Shown: positions 48,557 through 61,200 of the stretch, in pieces | How the letters are laid out: each line of letters begins with the position of its first letter | Position numbering within the stretch: position 1 is the stretch's first letter | Assembly: GCA_026261815.1 (NCBI GenBank) | Contig: JAMPIT010000417.1 | Coordinates: 6,791,501-6,855,500, forward strand | DNA length: 64,000 bases | Direction of reading: 5' to 3' | Origin: Monarcha castaneiventris obscurior | Lineage: Eukaryota; Chordata; Aves; Passeriformes; Monarchidae | Made by a program: the position numbers and the translations under genes | Notes under the pieces: model-generated | What the model saw: only the letters and a program-made list of their open reading frames with translations | Told to the model about the DNA's origin: nothing | Databases searched by the model: none

Positions 48557-49520
48557 TCCTTCTCCTTAACTTTCATTTGAAATTATGGTAATGGCTCCAC
48601 TAGCTTATTGACCCTCTCTCTTGACCTGTTGTCCCCAGATGAATTCATAGTTATCTTTGTCCAGGGGTCATGAAAAACATTGTCTTAGAACCGTTCCACC
48701 GACAGTCCTGGTTTCTTCTCACTGCAGGCTTGTTAAAGATGAGGTAACATTCTTTCCAATGAACTGCTGCATTTTATGATTACCGGTTTGGACGGAGCTT
48801 GCACCAGCTTGCCAGTGTTTGGGGTTTGCTTGGTCTGGGATGATTGCCTTCTACAAAGTACCATACGTGTTGGGGGAAGACAGTCTAGTTGGAATGTGTG
48901 GAATTTCAGTATGACTCAACTCACGTAAAAGGCATGTGCTTTAGGTATGGGAAGGTATTCCTGTTAGTGCTGTGCAAAGCATGGGATAAATAGTTGCTAC
49001 GTAAGCTGTTGGTGATTATACTCAGAAATTGAAGAGCTGAACTTTTAAAATGGTTCTAAAAAGCTAATTTAGTGCCTGTGTTCTTATGACTATTTACTAT
49101 TAAAACACAGGAGTATTAGGGCACCTTAATTTGTTTTAAATAATTGTGTAGGTGATTTGCTCCTATGATTCTTTTATTAGGCTATACATTCCTATCTCCC
49201 TCCTCTGCTATCCCTTTCCCATTTTGAATTGTCATTACACTGAATACAGTTAGATTCAAATACTTCAAATACAGTAATGGGATTTAGAAATCTTATTATT
49301 GTCTTCTTGTTACTCTGACTTTAAAACCATTAATAACGTTTTCTTAAAATCATATCATAAACTGTCCTTTTAAGAAGTGAATTATGTGACTCATGAACTC
49401 ATTTGAGAAGCTAGGCGTGTTTACTTATAAACAAGGATGGTATTTTATTCCTGAGAAAGGGCTTTAAAGAGATAAGAGTATTCTGAAATTGTTTTCTCAG
49501 TTTTTGTGGTTTGGCGTGGG

Positions 49521-49579
49521 TTTGGTGTTTTTTTATTTTTTGGTGTTTTTTTGGTGTTTTTTTTTTTTTTTTTTTTTTT
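49521..49579. repeat. T-rich low-complexity tract (GGTGTTTTTT units)
   Basis: Several TTGGTGTTTTTT-like units lead into a long pure T run ending at 49579. Confidence 0.85.
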
Positions 49580-51729
49580 GTTCTAGTATATATCTGCCTT
49601 CTGGAATAGTGGGACTCAAAGTTACATATAATTACCAGGGGGTGACTACTGCCTCATCCAGAACTTAGGTGTGGAGAAGATTAAGTTTGTATTGTAGCAA
49701 AAGGACCAGGACAGGAAATATATCGTTTTCTCTGATCTGTCCTTCACACACATTCCAGTGAGACTTGCTGCTTTTCTCTTGTGTGAGAGTACGGGAATGG
49801 TTGTTAGAACAAAAACAACCAGTCTGTCTTGGATAGATTTGTGTTAAGAGACTTTATGTCCCAGGAGACTATAAATTTAGCATGCTGTCTGAAAGTTTCT
49901 GATAGAGCTATGAGATCCAGAGCATGACAGAAATGACTGGCCTGTTACTGATGGAAGCTCCCAAACAACTGAGAAGTGGTAATCTCCATGAAATATTTTA
50001 AACAAACTTTTAAATAGTGATGGAGGAATAGTTGAGCTGGAAAGAATAATGCCAAAGGCAGCTTTAATGTCGTGGCTTTAACAAGTTAGCTCTCAACAAA
50101 GTTTTTGTTCCTTATCAAGTTAACAAGACCAACACCCTTCTACAATCACTGGCTCATACTATTCCTCTCCTTTCTGTTTTTCCTTTCCAGTTTCTCCCCT
50201 ACTTCAGTTTGCCTTTGAGGTTTCAAGGGCTGGTGGATGAACATTAGACATATAATTTGATAGCTGTTTAAAAAACATTCCTTTTTCATGAATTTAAACT
50301 GCTTGCTAAACAAGTCAGGCCCGGATCTGGGCAGCTGTTTTCTCTGTGTAAGGACTTCTGTTGCTGGTTTTGCTGTTTTGAGTGTTAAGGGTAGTAATGG
50401 GGAAAAGAAGCCTGGCTCTTTAAAGGGAGAATGCCATTCAGCAGGATTCTCAATCTGTTCTACTTAAACAGAGAGCGGCTGCTTCACGCAAGAAAGATTG
50501 CACTATTTCACAATAGTCAATTGCTGTTAGTACTTAGCCAAGTGAATCCTAGCTTTGGGACCTTTGCTGCTTCTGTAACATGTGGCTTTCTAGAATTCAT
50601 TTTTATTGGAATACTATCAGCCGTTTCTGCAGCTGTAGCTCTCCCCTGCCATGATCAATACATTGCCACAAAGTATAATGAAGGAATCTCTGTTGGAAGA
50701 TATCTGGTAGTGCAGTCTTCATCTTCCTTGCTGGTCAAATGAGCAACATCCTGCTTAATGCTTTAAATTTCATCTGCCCCTTCATGGTCACTGACAGTGC
50801 ACACGTGCATACTTCAGGGAGTTCAGTGATGTTCCTGGACACTGTGAAAGATTTCCTTTCCACTTGGGTCATACTGCTTCCTCTTACATTTCCATGTATC
50901 ACAACAAAAATAAGCATACCTTCTGCTAAAAATGGATGTTTTCCTTTGTTTATGATGCATATGAATATTCGGGGTAGGTGGTAAAGTGACTTATTTCTGT
51001 CACTAGTGTCTCTGAATTCTCAGGTTACAGTGCACTGCTGCAGTTCCTTTTCATCAAGATTGCACAGCAAGAAGCAGCATTTTAGGCCTGCAATTTTTGC
51101 CTATTCTGGCTGCAAATGTAGGACTGCAAAAAAAAAGAGTACAAGAGAAACCCAAATGAGCTGATTCTTGTCCTTTTACTACACAATGCTGATGTAAGAG
51201 TGTGAAAATCGGATAAATACTACAATATCATCACTCTAAGGGATTTTCCTGCATTTTTTGAAGCTGCTAAATGAGTTTTTGCTGCGTCCTTTAAAGCTCC
51301 AGATGTGTTTGTGAGTGGGAAGGAAGATACGTTGTTAAAACCTGTCATGCTCTTCCCTCAGCAGTCGAGCAGCTGTCGGGGAGTTCTTGTATCTGAGTGC
51401 TAGAGATGTCCTGAAGTTATTTCACATTAGAGGGGTCAGCAAATAGGGCTTCAGCGGTTTTGCGCACCCAACTACTCATTTTTATGCATACTATTGTGGC
51501 AGGAGAGGGATTCTGACTTCCTACAAAAGGATTTAAAACATAAAGATTGGTCTGTATCTTAGATGCACAGCTCAATATATTTTAGAGCTTGGTACAAATA
51601 TATGCAGTTACTTACTTAGATGACCTAAAGAGAAATGATGATGAGCCTTGTGGGAAGATGGGGAATAAGGGAAAGATGCTCTGGGGACAGAAGTGTTTGA
51701 ATTAGTTTGTTAAGATAATTAAATTATCT

Positions 51730-51820
51730 GTTGGGCAAATTACTTGAGACTCTTTGGAGACCAAGACTGAATTTCCTTTCTGTTGGGAGCTAGAGTCATC
51801 TAGTGAGGAAAGACTTAATT
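51730..51820 (+). repeat. Copy A of an old dispersed repeat
   Basis: Aligns in the same orientation with 54775-54880. Shared blocks are GTTGGG.AAA, TTGAGACT, GAGAGCTAGA-like (GGGAGCTAGAG here) and TGAGGAAAGACTTAA. The family was not recognised. Confidence 0.6.
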
Positions 51821-54774
51821 CTAATTTTATCTTTTACTCAATAAATACTTGACTATAAAAGTTTTGTCCACTCTCTCAAATAATTTGAAACTGACTGTCT
51901 GGATTTGGGAAACAAGACTGAATTTTTTTAACCCCTAATCTGGTTGGATGGAGGGTGTGATCCACAGTGGGAGAAGTCTGAGTGACAAAGGGCAATTTTT
52001 TGTTAGTAAGAAACAGATACTACCATCTGTTAGAGTAGCTCAGGTTTGGTGATCAGCAAGGGGAGTTGATTAGGGGAGTAGTTTAATTATTGAGAAAAAG
52101 GACCAGCAAAGACTGAAGAAAAGTGGCTGATCTATCAGCAGGATGTATATGACTTTGGCCATGTTGTTTCAAAGCTGAGGATGTCTGTGTGTTTATGTTA
52201 ACACTGGGTCTCCTTGTCCTTGGAACGAAATTGCCTCATCAGCAGAGCCCCTTAGGGGATTGAAAGTCTACCCAAGACGTCATCCTCCTCTTATAAAAGG
52301 GGGAAAACTGCCAGTTCTAGTGCCTCTGACCCCTTCCTCCCCCCTCCCTTCGACTTACAGAGCATCAAGGGGCGGACCTTACTTCTGCAAACTACACATC
52401 TTGCTCTCCCTTTGAGTATTCATTTTTCCCCTAGCAGTAATTTGATCTTGGGCTGTTCCAACTTGCCTGTAGTGAATAAGCAGAGAGCTGCATATTGAAA
52501 GACTTGAGTTTTCTCACTTGGCACAGTTTTCATCATATAAAGATGAGAATTTCTTGCAAGATTTGAATGAGATTAAAGCTGAGGAGTCCTCTTGGATTAT
52601 TTTTTTTCTTTAACATATCTATATCTATGTCTATATAAAGAGAGGTCTTTAAGGGCTTGTAAGTGTTGAGAAAAGGATCAACATGACACTGCTGGAACCA
52701 GAAATGCGGATGACAACACTCCAATCAGGTATCACTCCAAACATATCCCGTGGTTAAATTTTGCTGGTGAATCATGATTGCTGAACTATATAGGAAGTGC
52801 CAGGAAGCTGTGTGACTTTGGATAAAGACAAATTAGAGAACTGCAGTGATTTCATGTTCAGGTTGCAGATGGGTACTTTTTGGATGTTAAATACTGTTCA
52901 ATTTAGAGCTTCATCAGAGATAAAATGTTCTCTTTTTTCTTCCCTTGTTGGTCTCCAGAGTTAAATTTACATGATTTATGAAGATTAGAAGACTCCAGTC
53001 AAAGCTAAGACTTGTTCTAAAGCCTTGTTCCTCCATTTAGCTTTTGACTGTTTTATGTAGTTTTACTGTTAATTATTTTCTGATTAAACATATTCTTGAT
53101 ACTTTGGAGAGATTTTTAAACTGCATAGTTTGGCAAAAACTCTTATTTGAAACTTTCCAATACTTGTTTTATATCTTGAAAGTCTGTTTCCTTGAGAATG
53201 ACAATGGTATTTTGTTTATGTGATTCCATTGTAAGCACTGTGGCCTTTTTGTGATGCTGTGCTTACCCGTTAGATATGGACAGGGTTGCATTTCTCACAT
53301 GTGAGACATGCTAGAATGAGAATTATCTGTTAATGGGAGCATTATATACTTCTGTAGGGCAGTTTTATCTGAGGCTCTAGGACATTATGTAGCTGTGAAA
53401 CGTAATAAATACATATAGAGATATGAATGACCTTTACTCTATGGATGGGAACCATAGAGACTGTAACCTTGGTAAGATTTGACCACAAACTTGTAGTAGC
53501 CTAGGAGTTTGGGTTTGCATTTGTGGACTCCCACTCTCTTGGGCAGCGTTGTCTGAAAAGCAGCACATAAGTAATGCCAAAAGTGTGAAGACAAACTTGT
53601 TCCTGAAAGTAAAATGCTTTTTCTTTTTCTGAAGTAGTGAGTGGGAAAGAGACGAGTAAAACAATAATTTCTTAGTTTATTATAGGGTTTTTTAATGGTT
53701 TTTCTAAGTATCTGTGAAGATTATATATGTCTATAAAGATCCTGTATGACCTTTATTTTATAGTCTTGACATATTCTTTGTTGTTTAGAGAACCAAAGTA
53801 TGGTTATTTTCTCTCTCCCGTTGTAGATAGGAAAGACAGGCCTACATCTTACGTTGTGTTTGTCTCAGTTCAGAAGGGTGTTTGTACATAATACATCATT
53901 CCTTTACTTGTACTCTTGCAGTCTGTGAATTTTGGAGGTAAGATTTAGACACTAACAAGGTGTTTGGTGTTGAACAGGATGCATATGGCAGAATAGTGTC
54001 TAATCTGGCTTTGCTCTAAAGAAAGCTCTTACATGAAAGCCTGAAAAAAGATGTTGACTTTAACGTGCTTTGTTTCTAATAAGTTTTTTAATTTTCTTTT
54101 TCCCCCAAACAAGGAATAGCCATGGAATTTACATTTCAGGGTAATTGTAGCTGAATTTGTGCATTATATTTTCAGGAAACTCACATAACAAAGTAACACT
54201 TGTTAAAATGAGGAAAACAGCCTTCGTATTAGTTTTGCTTTTTCTCAAAACTTCATTTGTGGTTGTGTTTCTTGTCTCTTCCAAATTATGGGAACTCATG
54301 AGGCTTTCATTTAGTTCTGAGGGTGAGAGTTCCCACTAAGGAGTACTTGTATGGAGCTTTTGCTTAAGTCAGCTAACCCTAGTCCTAGATTATGCAGTGG
54401 CATTCTGTAACGTTGAGACAATTTCCTGGCAAGTTTACCTTACCTAATGAGGGATACAGATTTATTGCACCTCTTCCATCAGTGACCACCCTCTTTTCTC
54501 CTGGATCAACCACTGCTGGAAAAATCTTAAGTAAGAAGCAGGCGAATGTTTACGTAAATGGATTCTCAAGATTGGTGGGGAAATGGAGTGTGACAACAGG
54601 AACATGTGCATAATAAGTTTTAAAGATCTGTCTTGAATAATGGAAGAGTATTACAAGCTTCTAGATAAGAAAAACAGCTACTTGATGGCAGGGCCAATTT
54701 GTTCAGTTGTCGTATTTAGAGACTTCAGATGCTGTTGGAGGCTGCTCTTGTTTGGCTTAGTGAGGTTGTTTTAT

Positions 54775-54880
54775 GTTGGGTAAACTGTTTGAGACTTTAG
54801 AGGCTGAAATTGGATCTCCTGTCTTTTGAGAGCTAGAATGAGGAAATGAGGGAAATTACTTAGCTGAGGAAAGACTTAAC
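54775..54880 (+). repeat. Copy B of an old dispersed repeat
   Basis: Matches copy A over its length but carries about 19 extra bases between GAGAGCTAGAATG and CTGAGGAAAGACTTAA. A weaker echo (CTAGAAGCTAAAACTGGATC) lies near 61610, which hints at a third, more decayed copy. Confidence 0.6.
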
Positions 54881-57800
54881 TTCTCAAATCTTCTTGGTGC
54901 TGATGTTCATCTCCAGAAGCTCTGCTGGAAAGATGGAAGCTGGAAACAGTTGTCCCAGTCAACTCATCAAAGTTTCCGAACAGCCACTGAAGAAATAGGA
55001 GAATCATGGCCTAGGCTGGGTAAATAAATGATCCTGGTAGAGCTTGCACTCCACAGACCAAAAGTTCTTCAAGACTGCAGGTCAAGAGGCTGTGCTTATT
55101 TACTGCTTGGGTATTAACTGGAGTTGACTCAAGAAGTAGCAGTATCTGCAGCCATTGTTGACCTAGGACATAGTGTTTGTATTCCATGTTGGTGGGCACA
55201 CAAAAAGCAAGTCCTTTGATAGTAAGTTTGAGAAAACATTCTTGATGTTTTGGAGAAAGAACTGAGGAGGACATTACAACTTTACTCTTCTGGGAGCAGA
55301 ATAGTTTGAGCAGGGAGGGACTGTTTCTTCAGAACAAAAATACTGAAGCAAGAACAATATGAACAGTGAGGTGCACATTGTATTAACCAGAAAAAAAATT
55401 AAACCCGCCTGTCAAACTGAAAAAAAGGAGGAGTAAAAAAACCAGTGCAAGTGGTGACAGCTGAAGAAGGAAAAAATAAAAGTGAAAATCAAGCTGAAAA
55501 GACATTCTAAAAAGGCAGTAGACCTAGAAAAAAAAAGCAAAAATAAGACCAAAGAATGAACTGCTCTATTTGACATCTCATTGGACTACTGAACCTATTT
55601 AAAGAACTGGTATTACTGATCCAGTCATTCAACAAACAAGCAAACACAGTGGGGCGAAATTCTACATTCATTTTCAAGTGTGTAGTTTTGGAACCAGCCC
55701 TGGGCCAGTTTGTGTGTTTTCATTCTGTTGACAATGAAGCTGATGTGCAGATCTGTACCAAGCTCTTAGGCAGCGGGAGCTCCCTTGTTAGTGTTTTTTT
55801 CTCCAAGAGTCACTTGGTCTCTTTTGCTGCCCTGACTCTCTCAGCATCCGAATCATTTGTTTTCTTTCTATTTATTTGCTGATTCCAAAAGCTTGCTGTT
55901 TCCTTCCCATTATCTACTTAAACCTAATCTCCCTATGTAGCCTCTTTTTTTGTTCCCCTGAAGCCTTTTTGTTATTTGTGTCAGTATCTAATTATCCCAT
56001 ATAGAGATCTTGCAAATTCTTTTGCTGTTGGTCACTATTCAGTCAGGATATGGACTAAACAGTTTTTAATGTGACCTGGCTTTGTAACAGACTGGCCACT
56101 GAAGGAATGAGTCATGAATATTATTTTTCCTTTTTCTTTTTTTTTAATGGAGAGGCAAGAGTGCTAGAAGCATACCCCTAAATTTCAGATCATTTTTTCC
56201 TGACGTTTTGCATGGATGGATAAGAGTTATGACCACTTAGGGTCATGTAGAGTCTAACAGTGCATTGCCAGAATTAATGGATGTTAGCCAAATGGCTACT
56301 TCTGTTAATGAATTCTATTTCCTTATGGTTTTGCTCTACTTAAAACCTTTGTTTACTGTTCTGGGTAGCATTGGTTTGTTTCAGTGCACAACACTGTTGT
56401 TTGCACTGTCTTGGTATAATTGTCCCATTTTAATCTGAACTTCTTTCTGTGAGTGTACTGAAAAAAACTAAGATTGTTCTAGAGTAGTCTGTTGGATAGC
56501 ATCTTTGGGTTTTGATATGTTTGTTCTGTTGACCTGCTGAAAAAAAATCTTAAAGTCTGTTAGAGATCAAGGCAGGTATGCAAAGCAGAAGCAGGTGGTT
56601 CTAAACTGCCAGAAGTTTGGTTTAGATGAGCAAGAGGGTTTTTTCCAGGCATATTTAGAAAACAAAAGAAGAGCTCTTTTGAAGTCAGCACTGTAAATGA
56701 GCACAGAAGTAATTTAGTTCTCTATAGTGGATACAACTTGACTTCTGTGGTCTAATTTGCGTTTCATCCAAGTGGTTCTGAAAAAGGAACAATTCTTTCA
56801 GCTAAAACTTAGTGTCATTTTGAATCGTATGCAAAACTTCCCTCATTTTCCGGGGAAAAGCTGGATTTTTGAGCTACTTTAGCGATTAGGGATATATTAA
56901 ATTCAATTTAGGGAAAAGCAGTGCTGATCCCTTCATTCTTTCTTTCAAAACACAACTTCCAGGCTCTTTTTCTTCCCTCTTTACAGGGTTTAAGTTGAAG
57001 TGCTTTAGGGATGTCAGCTGTTAAACTGCTTTTAATGGGAAGAAAGGGGAGAGAGCCTATCTGTATATTCTTAGAAGGGAGATGTCCCCTTCCTCAGCTC
57101 TGTCAGGAGTGACAAATGTTGGAGCTGCAGTTTGTGGTTGGTGTTCTCTTTCCTGTTTTAAATAAATTTAAAATTCAGTATTGGCTTTTAGTACATGAGG
57201 AATGACCTTTCATTGATGCAGTAAAGTGCCTTCTAACTTCATCTTGTCTTTTTCAAGCACCTGTTACAAGGATCTTTTTTTTCCTTGCTGTTGTTTTCAT
57301 TTCCTAATGAGAGGTTTTTCTAGTTGTGAGGTTTTTTCCATTTCATTTTGTTTGAATAGCAGAACTTTTTTATTTTTCTTCTTTTCTTCCCCCCTCCCTC
57401 CAACTTGGAATTTCAAGATTGCAATGAGTTCTTGAATCAACACAGTTGGGATTTTGGTTTTGGATGCAGGGTGGAGCTGAGGAGAAGACATTCCTGGCTC
57501 TGTAGTTTGCATCATCACTACTTTAAAAATAGAACTTTGATTTCTGGTTGGAATCTGTGGCATTTGGAAATGTAACCTTTTGTATCTAGGTAGCAAGGTC
57601 CTGGCGAGGGTAAAGAGTTCCCTGGTTACTGGTACAGCTCCCCAAGTGTGTATATTCTGAGTAGTGATAAAATGACTCTTCACTGGCTTTTAACCAGAAT
57701 CCTGCATGTGATTCAAAGACTGAACAAAGTTATGTGAGCTTCATCGTCATCATGCAGTGGGAATTCTTTCCGAAGCAGCAAATGGGATGTTCCTGAAGTC

Positions 57801-58089
57801 AGCTTTAAATATGGAAATTTTTGTGCTGGAGCTACAAACTGCACAAAGCTCTGGGTTGGCTGTTATAAGATGTGGAGAGAGGAGTGCACAGCTGTAAGCT
57901 GCACATTAGTGAGTTATTCCATTCATGAAAGGTTTGAACATAACCTTTTGCTACCATTTATCCCTGTGATTAACTGCTGAGTAAGCAAATCACAGTGTGG
58001 TTGTGTTGGCCAAACTAGAGTCAAAGGATTGTATTGAAACTAAATATATAAGGGATGCTTTTCTTTTTTTTTTTTTCTTTGGTGTCAAG

Positions 58090-58204
58090 AATGGCAGTCT
58101 ACAATAAAGAGTACTCATTAGAACCACTTAGTGGAGCAGTACCTATTTCTACTGACAACCTTAAATTTAAACAAAAACTCTCTGGAAATCTCTTTAAACC
58201 TGGA
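58090..58204 (+). other. Exon-like segment, probably a pseudo-exon
   Basis: A long pyrimidine tract (T-rich, 58059-58080) is followed by GTGTCAAG, an open frame from ATG 58091 (MAVYNKEYSLEPLSGAV and 21 more residues) and a perfect GTAAGT donor at 58205. As an internal exon between the N-terminal and RPEL exons it would be 115 nt, out of frame, with an early stop. As an alternative first exon it would end in the wrong phase for the RPEL1 exon. I do not recognise the peptide, so chance is the simplest reading. Confidence 0.25.
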
Positions 58205-61200
58205 GTAAGTATTTGTTGAAGCATTAAATCATCTTTTCAAAATAATACTTTTTTTCTCCATCTGCTTTGAGAATACTCTGTTTATTCTTTTTATACAGCA
58301 AGTGTTACCCTATAGGTTGAGAGAGTAGGAAAAAACACTCGGGCAGCTTTTTGCCCTTTTCCATTCTGTGAACTAAGATGAACTTGCAGGGATGCACACA
58401 CAGGCTGCACTAGTTCTAAAACAGTAAAGATGTGGTAGACACAAACCAATTATTCACTGACGGCTTTGTCTCCTAACCCTTCTTATGGCTCCAGCTTGCT
58501 TTAAAATACAGCTACTTCAGGGGGGTGTGTGTGCATTTGAACCCGTTTCCAGTGTACACAGTAAGATTGTCATCATCATACTGCAGTTTTTTCTGTTCAC
58601 CAATTGTTATTAAAAACAAAATGAAAGTTTAAAATGCATGTAAAGTCATGTCAGGTTTTAGGTGTTGTAACTGTAATCAAAACAGAGTCCTCCTTGCTGT
58701 GAAATTAATGCATTATGTATAATGGGCCCTGTTTAGTTGTTGTCATTATTCTCTGTGAGTTACCCACTCAATTAGATGATGAATATGAATCAACTTTTCT
58801 TTAGGAACGTAGTTCAAGTGCATTGGAAAAATGAAGTGAAAAATAATTACTTTGATCAGGTTCTTACTTGGGGTCTTTAGGCACAATTGTATAGAAATTA
58901 TTATTGATTATGTATATAGGCTCAGACTGATAATTTTTCTCTCTGTGGCTCAGGCAGATCATAGTCATCTTCGTGGCCTGCCACTAATTTAGGTTCTGGA
59001 TTAATATCTGAACATGTGCTATGCTGAATCTCTCTAAACTGGTATGATGATTACACCACACATTCTTTGCCTAAAGGGATACACTGCAGACACATCCGTT
59101 CTGTCTCCCAGTTACCTGGTGACTCCTTGCTATCCAGTGTTTGCCAGATTTAAGAGATGACTAATGTTTAACAGAGTGCTCAAGTTTCCATGCCTGTGTG
59201 ATAGCAGAAATTTGCATTAGTGTTTATAATCAGGATTTTTTTTTTTTAATAATGGGATCCATGTCCAGTCTACATTTCGATTGTAGGCATTAAAGTATAA
59301 TTTTTTTTTGTCTGATGTGAATCAATCTCTAGTGTTCTAATGTGTGCCCAGAGCTGTATAGATCACTGGTAGGGATTGTAGGTAGCTGCTGAAGTTTTGG
59401 GAACGTCTCTGATGTTATTGTTTGATGTTATGTGGAAGCTACTATAAATAAATTTTAGTATTAACCTGTTTGCTGCCTGCTTTTACCAGTCTCAAATGAC
59501 TCCTGCTGCACCAAAAAACTCTCCAAAACCAAACAACAAAAACCCACAAAAAACCCACCCCAAAATCTGAAGTAACCTACAGCTTCATGTTGCATCTGGG
59601 TTCTCCTTGCTGCTGAGCTGCTGCACCTCAGTTCAGACTTACAGCACCCTCTGCTGTTCTGACCTTAGGGTTCTTCCAAGGAGAGACTGGCACTTGTTCC
59701 AAGTTGTCTTTTCAAATGGAGAAACCTCATCTGGTCATCTTGAGGCAGTCTGGTTTTTCGTTTGTGTCTAAGGAAACATGAGCCCTGCTTTATGGAGGTG
59801 AAACTAGAATCCTAATCTTGATGGAAGAAATATTGCTCCCCTTTCCCCTCAATTTCTTTACAAGAGAATTTTACTATCAGAATCAATATAGAAAACTAGT
59901 TTTAATTACATTGGCACAGCTCCCTTTTGTGATTAACCTTAGTGTGGTTTAAGAATGCTGTGTAATTTAGCAACAGTTTGAGTAGATAAGAAGTCATAAA
60001 GCAATCGAACTGGAATTACTCTTCAGGGTTGCAGAGCCCCCTCCCCTGCTGCTGCAAGTAATCAGGTCATATACTCCCCTACATAATTTTATCAAGCACC
60101 ACTTTAAAAAGTGTTAGATTTCTCACTCATGCTGGAAAGCTCTCCTAGAATTTCTCTCTTTGGTTAAAAATCTTCTAGTTTTCAATATTAAATGTGCATG
60201 TATGTCAGTGGCTTACAATGCAAATAACTCCTCGTAGTTAAACTGATGCAAACCTTAATGCAGGCAAAATATTTTCCCTAGATGAAGCTTTATCTACTTA
60301 AAATATCCTTAAAGTAGGCAAGTGCTAAAATAGTATCTGCTAATGTGACCTGCTCAATGTTTTTTTTTATATCTTTCTGTATGATACTTATTTTAAATCA
60401 GATCCTCTAAGTAATGTTAATGATGCTTCCCAGGCATTATGCACAGCATTGGATTCCCAACAGGATATGAACCTATTTAATTATCCCATGTGAAAAGTAG
60501 GTTGTGAAATTTGTAGTTTTTTGTAGTCTTCCATTTTCTTTGCCCTGTTTGTTTTTCCTCAAAAATGAGCATATCCCAAATAAAGAAGTTGCAGCTTCCA
60601 GTGAAGCACATGCAGGCTTGATCAGCCTGTAATGATAAGTGACCTTAATGAGATTTTTTTTTTCCTTTTTTTTAAATTCTGCTGGAGAAACTCTGGTTGA
60701 AGCTGTTGTTCCTTGACTGTGTTTTTCAGTATTTGAGATTTGGACTTTGTGTTCACTGATGTCAACTCAAATATATGCCTTTTAAAAATAAATTGAGTGA
60801 TTTTGATTTATTAAAGTTACTATGTGACACTGAGGTACCACAGATTAAAAATTGCAACTCCCAAACCATTTGGTTCAGAAAGTACCTTGAGCTTGACTTA
60901 CTGCAAAACACTCCCAAAGCTTACAGCCTTCAATGTTCTTTCACTAAAAACTGAAATAAACAGAAAACACTTTTTAGTATAGCTTGGCTGATTTCATGTT
61001 ACTTCTAAGTAAGTAAGAACAAGATCCAGATTAGTAGACTCCTTATGGAAAAACCTCTATTGCTAATCTTATCTTGAAAACCCAGAGATTAATGAGTTTC
61101 TGGAATATGTAGTGTATGAGAAGTGGTATCTCAGGCAGGAAAATTTCAGCCCATTTAAAAGTCAAAGCATCTTTTAAGCTAGAAAGTTTAAGTGGACCAT

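Noticed and set aside
50431..50984. Two consecutive open frames overlapping by ATGA
   Set aside because: The 4-base overlap looks operon-like, but this is a bird intron; neither peptide resembles a known protein and the frames are AT-biased chance runs.
57297..57683. 128-codon minus-strand open frame
   Set aside because: No motif, ends in a Lys-rich run from a poly(T)-type tract, lies antisense in MRTFA intron 3 without splice signals.
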